Positions 1-5,328 of a DNA stretch of 7,254 nt are shown in pieces. The DNA is from Phycisphaerales bacterium (GTDB lineage: Bacteria > Planctomycetota > Phycisphaerae > SM23-33). The stretch spans positions 1,511 to 8,764 of the forward strand of contig DNAS01000007.1 in the NCBI GenBank assembly GCA_003485185.1. Direction: 5' to 3'. How positions within the stretch are numbered: position 1 is the first letter of the stretch; the number at the start of each line of letters is the position of its first letter. Both the position numbers and the translations under genes were made by a program. The notes under the pieces were generated by a model, which was given only the letters and a program-made list of their open reading frames with translations, was not told the DNA's origin and did no database searches.

Positions 1-1333
1 GGTCCGCCGACCTGCCGCAAGCGCCGCCCTCGGCCCGCACGAACGTCTCCGGAAGGGGGGCGCTGCTGACCACGCACGCCAGCGTCGCGTTTTTCCCATC
101 CAGAAGCTCATCCGCGTATTGGCGCACGGGCTTCGGCAGTTGCCCCGCCGTGTACGGCGCGGCGCTGTAACCGAGATCTTCCAGCCGGCGAGCGGCGGAG
201 AACGCGTGCGTGTGGGCGATGTATTCGACGGCGAAGGACAGGTTCGCCCGACGTGCGGCGGGATTCGCCGGCGCGCGGGACGGGTCGGCGACGGCCAGCA
301 TCAGCAGGCTGCGACCGTCGGGCAGCAGGGCGGACAGATCGATGCCTCTCGCCGCGCACGCCTCGGCCGGGGCGACCGCCACCCACTCGGCGCCGTCGTC
401 GAGGGCTTCTGCCGCGATGCGGTCTCGCAGTTGCCGCAGCGGCGTCGCCGGGGCGGCGAGTTCCTGCGCGGCGACGGGTTTCCTGCGCCGTGGCGCGCTG
501 CTGTACGCGCGGTCCCAGACGCGAAGATGCTTCGGCAGGCAGTATTTCAGGCAGTAGCCCATCGTCCCGCCAACCACGCCGTGCCGTCGCGCCGCCTCGC
601 GGATGACCTCCTCGGTCACGTGGGCCGGCTTGGGCAGGTCGTGTGCGAGCCCGAAATGCTCCGCCCAACTGCACCGCCAGAGGTTCTTGTCGGCGAACTC
701 GTAGCGCCGGTCTTCGATCTCCAGCGCGGCCAGGCCCTTCAATTCCTCGCTCAGCGCGCCGGCGTAGCAGTGCTTGGCGCACAGCATGCAGCGGTCGCAG
801 AGGGTGTTGCCCGGCAGCAGCGGGTCGGGCGTCAGCGCGGCATCGGTGATGACAGAGACGAAACGGTTCCGCGGCCCGTACTCCGGCGTCAGGGCCAGGC
901 CGTTGTACCCGAGTTCGGCCAGCCCGGCCGCCACGGCCGCGTAAATGTGCGACATGTCCGGTGCGAACGTGGCCGGAAGGTCCTTGTACGGGCGGTAGCG
1001 CCAGATGTTGCTGGCCGTGATCGGCACCGCCTGCGCGCCGCAGTCCTCCAGGTGACGCGACAACTCGTAGGAGATCACGTCGAGCCGGTTGTTCATGTAA
1101 TACTGGTAGTGGTAGGGGCCCATCGCGTGCGGGCTGGTTTCGCTGCCGATCTCCACCATCCCGTCCACGTGATGCAGGCCGCAGACGATCACGGACTTCG
1201 CGCCGGGGAGAATGCCCGCGGGGCTCATCTTCGCCGGGCAGGTGTGCCACCGCTCGATGTTCCCGATGCCCACCAGGTCGGCGCCCAGATCGAACGCGCG
1301 CCGCTTCACGCCGGCTGTCAGAACCGTGTTCAC
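1..1333 (-). CDS. QueG/reductive-dehalogenase-like 4Fe-4S protein (partial, C-terminus off left edge)
   Basis: This is an iron-sulfur protein related to epoxyqueuosine reductase (QueG) and the catalytic part of reductive dehalogenases, families that bind cobalamin and [4Fe-4S] clusters; its own substrate is unknown. About 444 residues are visible. Start is GTG at 1333-1331, preceded by AAAGGGAG four bases away. Residues 1-110 resemble the QueG N-terminal domain (LPGAKSVIV at 42-50). Residues 128-164 match the family core (SH at 128-129, AGLAELG at 136-142, TPEYGPR at 149-155, ITD at 162-164). A CX2CX2CX3C cluster motif follows at C179, C182, C185 and C189, with Tyr instead of the usual Pro after the last Cys. 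A canonical second cluster motif is missing; C221, C261 and C265 are possible ligands. Residues 302-398 look like a second copy of the N-terminal domain. It is not a plain queG: the length and domain order differ. The gene lies 135 nt downstream of the IclR gene, beyond a likely terminator. Confidence 0.82.
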   Translation of the reverse strand, partial: MNTVLTAGVKRRAFDLGADLVGIGNIERWHTCPAKMSPAGILPGAKSVIVCGLHHVDGMVEIGSETSPHAMGPYHYQYYMNNRLDVISYELSRHLEDCGAQAVPITASNIWRYRPYKDLPATFAPDMSHIYAAVAAGLAELGYNGLALTPEYGPRNRFVSVITDAALTPDPLLPGNTLCDRCMLCAKHCYAGALSEELKGLAALEIEDRRYEFADKNLWRCSWAEHFGLAHDLPKPAHVTEEVIREAARRHGVVGGTMGYCLKYCLPKHLRVWDRAYSSAPRRRKPVAAQELAAPATPLRQLRDRIAAEALDDGAEWVAVAPAEACAARGIDLSALLPDGRSLLMLAVADPSRAPANPAARRANLSFAVEYIAHTHAFSAARRLEDLGYSAAPYTAGQLPKPVRQYADELLDGKNATLACVVSSAPLPETFVRAEGGACGRSAD

Positions 1334-1342
1334 GTTGCTCCC
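1334..1342 (-). promoter_or_regulatory. Ribosome binding site for the GTG start of the 4Fe-4S protein
   Basis: The minus strand reads GGGAG-CAAC-GTG here, a good Shine-Dalgarno core with a slightly short spacer of four bases. It supports GTG at 1333. An in-frame TTG five codons upstream (1348-1346) has no comparable site. The first in-frame ATG (residue 36) would delete the first helix of the QueG-like domain. Confidence 0.6.
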
Positions 1343-1367
1343 TTTCAAGGTTTGTCCCTGCTCGATC

Positions 1368-1453
1368 AAAAAACAGGCAGGGATGAATGGGATGAATGCG
1401 GATGAAACAACTTTCACATTTCGTTATCCGTGCTTATCCGCGTTCATCCCTGC
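1368..1453 (-). terminator. Likely intrinsic terminator downstream of the IclR gene
   Basis: Read on the minus strand, the 1377-1453 palindrome forms a long hairpin whose base is followed three nucleotides later by six T's (1373-1368). It begins 15 nt after the IclR stop codon. This fits a rho-independent terminator for the IclR transcript, and the 4Fe-4S gene would then need its own promoter or read-through. The 30-nt-plus loop is larger than in a typical terminator, so the role is inferred. Confidence 0.5.
1377..1453. repeat. REP-like extragenic palindrome built from short tandem units
   Basis: The left side holds three head-to-tail 9-nt units: GGATGAATG (1381-1389), GGATGAATG (1390-1398) and CGGATGAAA (1399-1407). 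The right side carries the inverted equivalents, two TTATCCG units then TTCATCCCTG. Two pairing registers share the right arm. An 11-bp perfect match joins 1377-1387 to 1443-1453. A 15-nt arm pair joins 1389-1403 to 1436-1450 with one non-Watson-Crick position (1397/1442) and a 32-nt loop. It lies wholly between two genes, and its base composition differs from the flanking GC-rich coding sequence. From memory, GGATGAA/TTCATCC-type elements recur between genes in several environmental bacteria; copy number cannot be tested here. Confidence 0.65.
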
Positions 1454-1468
1454 GAGATTCCTCTTCGC

Positions 1469-2239
1469 TCAAGGCGTTTCTGCGGCATGGGCGAGGCATT
1501 GCTCGATCCGCGCGGCGCTTTGCCGCAGGGCGTCGAGAATCCGCTGGCGGGTTTCGTCGCTCAGGCGATAGGCGGGCAGGTAGGCCCCGACGGCCAACAG
1601 CCACTCTCCGCTCGCGCGCACCGGCACGGCGATCGAGGCGATGTCGTCGGCAGTCTGTGCGGCGAACCCGTCGGCGCGGACCTCCGCCAGACGGTGGGCC
1701 AGCAGTTCGCGCGAGTCGATTCCGTTCCAAGCGCCGGCGGGCAGGCCCGAATCGACGAGGATTGCCTCCAACTCCTGCGGTTCGCACCAGGAGGCCAGCA
1801 CGCGCCCCGTGACGCGGCTCCAGAACCCCTCGTCGCGCGCGTCCAGGGCGGCGGTGTCCACGCGCACCACGCCCGCGCCTGACGCCCGCGCGATGACCAC
1901 GCGTCGCCCGGCCGACAGGGCGGCCAACACCACCGCCTCGCCGAGTTCCCCGGCCAGCTTGCCGACCAGTGCCGCCAGGCGCTCCTGGATGACCGGGCCG
2001 AACAGCCGCCCCCGTGCCAGCGACAGGGCCTTCCACCCGAGGCGGTAGCGCCCCTTGTCCACCTGCTCAGCGAATCCGCAGAGGCGCAGCGTCTTGAGCA
2101 GATTGTGGGCGGTCGTCACCTTGATGTCCATCGCCTCGGCCAGCGCTGTCAGGGTCAGACCCTTGGCTCCGGCCGCAGCCAACCGCTCCAGGATGACCAA
2201 ACCCTTTTCCAGAGATTGAACCGGGGAAACCAGCCGCAT
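1469..2239 (-). CDS. IclR-family transcriptional regulator
   Basis: A one-component regulator with an N-terminal winged helix-turn-helix and a C-terminal IclR effector-binding domain; such proteins usually sense a small carbon-source metabolite and act as dimers or tetramers on palindromic operators. The protein has 256 residues, normal for the family. The opening VQSLEKGLVILERL (residues 6-19) is the classic IclR start. The HTH spans about 29-51, with VTTAHNLLKTL (41-51) as recognition helix, and GRYRLG (63-68) is the wing. The effector domain covers about 80-245 and includes the typical DDIASIAVPV (198-207). An upstream in-frame ATG at 2266 would add nine residues. I prefer ATG at 2239, because the predicted promoter places transcription initiation downstream of the first base of the 2266 codon and TTGGA lies 7 nt before 2239. 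The MFS gene ends 156 nt upstream on the same strand, so the pair likely serves one pathway. Confidence 0.92.
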   Translation of the reverse strand: MRLVSPVQSLEKGLVILERLAAAGAKGLTLTALAEAMDIKVTTAHNLLKTLRLCGFAEQVDKGRYRLGWKALSLARGRLFGPVIQERLAALVGKLAGELGEAVVLAALSAGRRVVIARASGAGVVRVDTAALDARDEGFWSRVTGRVLASWCEPQELEAILVDSGLPAGAWNGIDSRELLAHRLAEVRADGFAAQTADDIASIAVPVRASGEWLLAVGAYLPAYRLSDETRQRILDALRQSAARIEQCLAHAAETP

Positions 2240-2251
2240 AAATGATTCCAA
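2240..2251 (-). promoter_or_regulatory. Ribosome binding site deciding the IclR start
   Basis: TTGGA sits seven bases upstream of the ATG at 2239. It is a weak Shine-Dalgarno match with good spacing. The alternative ATG at 2266 has only GGA directly abutting it, which cannot serve as a ribosome binding site. Confidence 0.5.
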
Positions 2252-2266
2252 TATTATTGAACTCAT

Positions 2267-2281
2267 TCCATTGTAAATGGA
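2267..2281. promoter_or_regulatory. Candidate IclR autoregulatory operator
   Basis: TCCATT-GTA-AATGGA is a perfect inverted repeat with 6-bp arms and a 3-bp spacer. It covers the whole -10 hexamer of the IclR promoter, so a bound protein would block RNA polymerase. Its size and sequence recall the 15-bp palindromic box of E. coli IclR (TGGAAATNATTTCCA). ATTCCA occurs at 2245-2250 and again at 2265-2270, exactly 20 bp (about two helical turns) apart, which could help a tetramer bind. Autorepression is common in this family; for this locus it is inferred. Confidence 0.5.
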
Positions 2282-2297
2282 TAGCTGTGCAAGTCAA
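2270..2297 (-). promoter_or_regulatory. Sigma70-type promoter of the IclR gene
   Basis: On the minus strand, TTGACT (2297-2292) and TACAAT (2275-2270) are separated by 16 bases. Each hexamer matches the consensus at five of six positions. The expected transcription start is near 2263, giving a leader of about 24 nt before the ATG at 2239. The promoter lies in an AT-rich pocket between the MFS and IclR genes. Confidence 0.6.
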
Positions 2298-2395
2298 GCT
2301 CATTCTTGGAGAAAAGGCGGTCCCCTGAGCGCGGAAGGTTTCCCGTTCCGGCGTGCGAGGAGGGAAAGCGGTAGGAAACGGCGTTCCCGCCGCGA

Positions 2396-3691
2396 TTACG
2401 AAACAGTCCGCGGCGTATCGCGTGGGGGCATTTTGACGGTACAGAGAACCGCCAGGGAGGCCGCGCACAGGGCGATCGATGCCGCAAAGGGGCCTTGGTA
2501 CCCCCAGCCGGTCCCTGCCAACCAGCCGCCCGCCAGGCTGAACGCCAGCACGAACGGCGCTGGCAGGGCGCTGCTCAACGCGATGTATGTCGGCCGGCGT
2601 CCCTGCGGCGCCAACTCATACACGAGATTGCTCGCGCTGATCAGGTTCGCCGAGGTGCTGACGGCCATCAGCGCGAACACCGCATACATCACCTCTGCTC
2701 GCCAGGCGAGCAGGGCCATCCCCGCCGCCGCGAGATACGCCGTCAGGCTGATCAGCAGGTTCAGCTTGTGTCCCCGGCGGTCTCCCAGGCGACCCAGCAA
2801 AGGGGAGGCGATCAGCGCCGTGACCGTCGAGATCATCAGGAGGCTTCCCGCGGCGGAATCCGGCATCGCGAACCGCTTGAGCCCGTGGGCCATGAAGAAC
2901 GCCATGCCCATCACGCCGCCTTGTCCGAGGATGTTGGCCAGGATCAGGCGGCGGAAGGAACGGTCGGTCTTCAGCACCGCCGGCAGGGAGCGCAGGTAGT
3001 CGCCGAAGGTTTTTTCCCGGCGCGCGGGCCAGAGAATCGGCTCGCGGTTGAGGTAGAACATGTAGTACGAGATCCACAGGACGATCGAGGCGATGAAGAA
3101 CAGCGCCGCGTAGTTGGCCGGGTAGGCGAACCACCCGCCGTCCATCACGAGCTTGACGATCAGCCCCGCCAGCACACCCAGCGCACCGCTGGCGGCGGAA
3201 ATCGTGGCCATGTATCCGCCCCGCTTGGCTGTGGGAATGGTCTTGGCGATCAATTCCCCGTAGGCCGGGCCGTTGAACCCGAACGACAGGCTGGCAATCA
3301 GCACGCCCGCCACCAGCACCCAGACCATCAGACCGGGATCACTCACGCCCAGCCAGAGCACCAGCACGCCCAGCGCCAGCCAGGGCAATCGCTGCGGGAT
3401 TCCGAAGAACATGCACCATGGTTTGTGACGGATGCGTCCCTCCGTCACGAACGAGACCGCCACCTGCGGGAAGTTCGTGCCCAGGATGCGGATGGCGGGC
3501 AGCAGGGCGATGACCAGGTCCGACGCGCCCAGACGGACCGCCAGCGCGGGCAGCACCACCGACGCCGAAACAATCTGCATTGCGAAGATGAACAGGCTCA
3601 CGTCGAGGACGTTCACCACGACGTTCCGGCGGTGATGCGTCCGGAGATACTCGCCGTACTGGTCCGGATGATATTCACTTTTACGGATCAT
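2396..3691 (-). CDS. Major facilitator superfamily (MFS) transporter
   Basis: An inner-membrane secondary carrier, probably moving the substrate or product of this locus by proton- or ion-coupled transport; the substrate cannot be read from sequence. The protein has 431 residues with 12 hydrophobic segments, at roughly 28-50, 57-80, 93-114, 119-140, 160-183, 193-213, 247-270, 280-300, 309-329, 333-353, 367-390 and 400-419. The charged stretch at 215-245 is the usual loop between the two six-helix halves. GRLGDRRGHK (300-309) is a motif-A-like loop between helices 8 and 9, and the equivalent loop in the first half is degenerate (EGRIRHK, 84-90). There is no signal peptide. The ATG is the first possible start, because an in-frame TGA lies two codons upstream. 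Its only ribosome-site candidate, AGGA, is 11 nt away. It ends 156 nt before the IclR gene, and a link to the divergent URO-D genes is inferred. Confidence 0.88.
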   Translation of the reverse strand: MIRKSEYHPDQYGEYLRTHHRRNVVVNVLDVSLFIFAMQIVSASVVLPALAVRLGASDLVIALLPAIRILGTNFPQVAVSFVTEGRIRHKPWCMFFGIPQRLPWLALGVLVLWLGVSDPGLMVWVLVAGVLIASLSFGFNGPAYGELIAKTIPTAKRGGYMATISAASGALGVLAGLIVKLVMDGGWFAYPANYAALFFIASIVLWISYYMFYLNREPILWPARREKTFGDYLRSLPAVLKTDRSFRRLILANILGQGGVMGMAFFMAHGLKRFAMPDSAAGSLLMISTVTALIASPLLGRLGDRRGHKLNLLISLTAYLAAAGMALLAWRAEVMYAVFALMAVSTSANLISASNLVYELAPQGRRPTYIALSSALPAPFVLAFSLAGGWLAGTGWGYQGPFAASIALCAASLAVLCTVKMPPRDTPRTVS

Positions 3692-3838
3692 GCGTCAGGA
3701 AGTCCTGCAAAACGCGAGATTGTAACGAATATCCCGCCAATGGCGAGGGGCAGCAACAGCGACGGGAAAAAGAAAAGGAAAGTTTGACGATATGCGATCA
3801 TGTTGATAGAAATACTATACATATTGGAAATCGAAATC
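3692..3838. promoter_or_regulatory. Divergent intergenic control region
   Basis: This 147-bp region separates the leftward MFS gene from the rightward operon and must hold promoters for both. Toward the right, TTGACG (3784-3789) and TAGAAA (3807-3812), 17 bases apart, are a plausible but weak promoter with a start near 3819. For the MFS gene a TACAAT -10 box lies at 3724-3719 on the minus strand, but no convincing -35 box accompanies it. Other signals are an 11-bp inverted repeat CGCCA-A-TGGCG (3735-3745) and a direct repeat GAAATCGAAATC (3827-3838) ending at the ATG at 3839. Confidence 0.35.
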
Positions 3839-4231
3839 ATGAAAAGTCTTCGATACAGACTGTCAGGCCGGCCGCGGACTCTCGATGACTGCCTCGACCT
3901 TGCCGGAAAACAAGGTGCCGAGTCGGTGACCGTCGAATTGGTGCGGCGGCATCTCTCGTACGGGTACGACGTGGTCGTCGAACTGGCCGGTCGGTTTCAC
4001 TGGTCCTTCGCGGACGGAACAGCCTGCTGTCGGGTTCCGATGGGCGGGATCCCTGTCGTGGGCGATTACGCAGCCAAACGACGCGGCTTGCGGGAAGCAG
4101 ACATTCGCCTGGCAAAATGCATTTCCGCCATCGAGGCGCTGAAGATTCCCTTGCGCGGCGACGTCGGGGGGTTTGGTTCCGGAAACGGCTTTTTTGGGGA
4201 TCCCGAAGACAAGTCTTTTCCTGATACATAG
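3839..4231 (+). CDS. Small hypothetical protein, first gene of the rightward operon
   Basis: I do not recognise this 130-residue protein. It is soluble-looking, with no signal peptide or membrane helix. Residues 15-60 may form a mixed alpha/beta fold: TLDDCLDLAGKQGAESVTVE (14-33) suggests helix then strand, followed by strands around YDVVVELAGRFHWSF. There are cysteines at about 18, 69, 70 and 101, and the C-terminal 25 residues are glycine-rich and probably disordered. An earlier in-frame ATG at 3800 would add 13 hydrophobic/acidic residues, but it precedes the predicted transcription start, and GGA ten bases before 3839 favours the later ATG. Codon use is plausible for a gene but less GC-biased at third positions than in its neighbours, which may reflect recent acquisition. 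It ends 89 nt before the aldolase-like gene on the same strand. Coding status is likely rather than certain. Confidence 0.55.
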   Translation: MKSLRYRLSGRPRTLDDCLDLAGKQGAESVTVELVRRHLSYGYDVVVELAGRFHWSFADGTACCRVPMGGIPVVGDYAAKRRGLREADIRLAKCISAIEALKIPLRGDVGGFGSGNGFFGDPEDKSFPDT

Positions 4232-4275
4232 ACCATCGACAAACCCGGCGGGATTCGGATACACTCCGCACTCTT

Positions 4276-4289
4276 CGCCGCCGGCGGCG
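4276..4289. repeat. Perfect 14-bp GC palindrome between hypothetical and aldolase-like genes
   Basis: CGCCGCCGGCGGCG is its own reverse complement. In RNA it could fold as a 5-bp stem with a CCGG tetraloop. It lies 31 nt before the ATG at 4321 and is not followed by a T-run, so it is not an intrinsic terminator. Chance occurrence is possible in such GC-rich sequence. Confidence 0.3.
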
Positions 4290-4307
4290 GGGAATCAAAA
4301 GGACTTT

Positions 4308-4320
4308 GGAGACTTCCCGA
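4308..4320 (+). promoter_or_regulatory. Ribosome binding site deciding the aldolase-like start
   Basis: GGAG (4308-4311) lies nine bases before ATG 4321. An in-frame TTG at 4306 overlaps this site and adds five residues without similarity to the family start, so ATG 4321 is preferred. Confidence 0.6.
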
Positions 4321-5274
4321 ATGTTTCGTCCCGAGATCAAGGTTGTCGACTGCACCATCCGCGACGGTGGATTGACCAACAACTCGAACTTCACCCTGGA
4401 GACGGTCCGGGCGGTCTACCAGGCCGCTTGCGAGAGCGGAGTGGACTACGTCGAACTGGGATACCGCAACAACCGAAAAATGCTCGAACCCGCCAAGTTC
4501 GGGCCCTGGCGGTTCTGCGACGAGTCGCAGTTGGCCGAGGTCACGCGCGGGGTGGATCCTCGCAGCACGAAACTGGCCGTCATGATGGACTCGCACAAGT
4601 CCAGCGTCGACGACATCGTCCCGAAGGACCGGTCGGTGGTGGACATGATCCGTGTCGCCACGTACGTCAAGGACGTTGACAAGGCGATCCGCCTGGCGAA
4701 GGTCGCTCACGACCAGGGCTACGAGACGACCATCAACGTCATGTCCATCTCCAAGGAGGGCGGTCTGCACCTCGACGAGGCGCTCCAGCAGATCGAGGAG
4801 GAAACCCGCGCGCTGGCCGTCTACGTCGTGGACAGCTTCGGTTCGCTGTACAGCGAGGAAGTGCACTACTTCGTCGAGCGGTTCACGATGTTCCTGAAGA
4901 CCAAGCACGTCGGCGTGCACATGCACAACAACCAGCAGCTCGCCTTCGCCAACACCATCGAGGGCATCATCAAGGGCGCCAACTTCCTCGACGGCACGCT
5001 GTACGGCCTGGGGCGAGGCGCGGGCAACTGCCCGACGGAGCTGCTGCTGGGATTCCTCAAGAACCCCAAGTTCAACCTCGTACCGCTGCTGGACGTGATT
5101 TCCCGGCACATCCTTCCGCTCCAGAAGCAGATCGACTGGGGCTATCACGTGCCGTACATGCTCAGCGGCATCCGCAATCTGCACCCCAACGTCGCCATCG
5201 AATGGATGGCCGATGCGACCCGCAAGGAAGACCTGGTCGGCTTCTACAAGAAGCTCGAGATCGATTTCGAGTAG
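4321..5274 (+). CDS. HMGL/DmpG-like DRE-TIM aldolase-fold protein
   Basis: A TIM-barrel metalloenzyme of the DRE-TIM family (HMG-CoA lyase, 4-hydroxy-2-oxovalerate aldolase), 317 residues. It likely makes or breaks a C-C bond next to a carbonyl, possibly releasing pyruvate, but the substrate is unknown. The signature DCTIRDGG (10-17) supplies R14 and the metal-binding D15. HMHNN (200-204) supplies metal ligands H200 and H202. GLGRGAGNCPTE (229-240) is the conserved C-terminal barrel loop, and WGYHVPYMLSG (273-283) followed by HPN (288-290) marks the HOA-like subgroup often labelled only 'aldolase catalytic domain'. The position of the DmpG catalytic base His21 is Leu18 here. The C-terminus is shorter than in DmpG, and the window shows no DmpF-type aldehyde dehydrogenase, so ordinary 4-hydroxy-2-oxovalerate cleavage is doubtful. 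The gene ends 54 nt before the first URO-D gene, consistent with one operon. Confidence 0.85.
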   Translation: MFRPEIKVVDCTIRDGGLTNNSNFTLETVRAVYQAACESGVDYVELGYRNNRKMLEPAKFGPWRFCDESQLAEVTRGVDPRSTKLAVMMDSHKSSVDDIVPKDRSVVDMIRVATYVKDVDKAIRLAKVAHDQGYETTINVMSISKEGGLHLDEALQQIEEETRALAVYVVDSFGSLYSEEVHYFVERFTMFLKTKHVGVHMHNNQQLAFANTIEGIIKGANFLDGTLYGLGRGAGNCPTELLLGFLKNPKFNLVPLLDVISRHILPLQKQIDWGYHVPYMLSGIRNLHPNVAIEWMADATRKEDLVGFYKKLEIDFE

Positions 5275-5316
5275 TCTCGCGACGGATGTCGACAGACGAA
5301 TCCGTTGCCTTGCCCC

Positions 5317-5328
5317 GGGAGAGACTCC
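5317..5328 (+). promoter_or_regulatory. Ribosome binding site of URO-D copy 1
   Basis: GGGAGAG precedes the ATG at 5329 with about seven bases between the GGGAG core and the start codon. The second paralog also begins ATGACACA-TACGC after a GGGAAGG site, which supports this start for both copies. Confidence 0.65.

Noticed and set aside
119..1405. Plus-strand open frame of 428 codons opposite the 4Fe-4S protein
   Set aside because: The minus-strand GTG frame carries the Fe-S and QueG-like motifs; the plus-strand product is Arg/Gly/Ala-rich shadow sequence.
2332..2350. CGGAA...TTCCG hairpin in the MFS-IclR gap, considered as an MFS terminator
   Set aside because: The stem is only 5 bp and no T-run follows on the minus strand.
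3696..3707. CAGGA-AG-TCCTG inverted repeat just upstream of the MFS start
   Set aside because: Five-bp arms with a two-base loop cannot form a stable hairpin, and it overlaps the only ribosome-site candidate; chance is a sufficient explanation.
2495..3787. Plus-strand open frame of 430 codons opposite the MFS transporter
   Set aside because: The translation is rich in Gln, Arg and His, as expected for the complement of hydrophobic helices, and it has no domain signal.
5282..5305. ACGGAT...ATCCGT inverted repeat between the aldolase-like gene and URO-D copy 1
   Set aside because: A 6-bp stem with a 12-nt loop and no T-run is too weak to call a terminator or regulatory hairpin.
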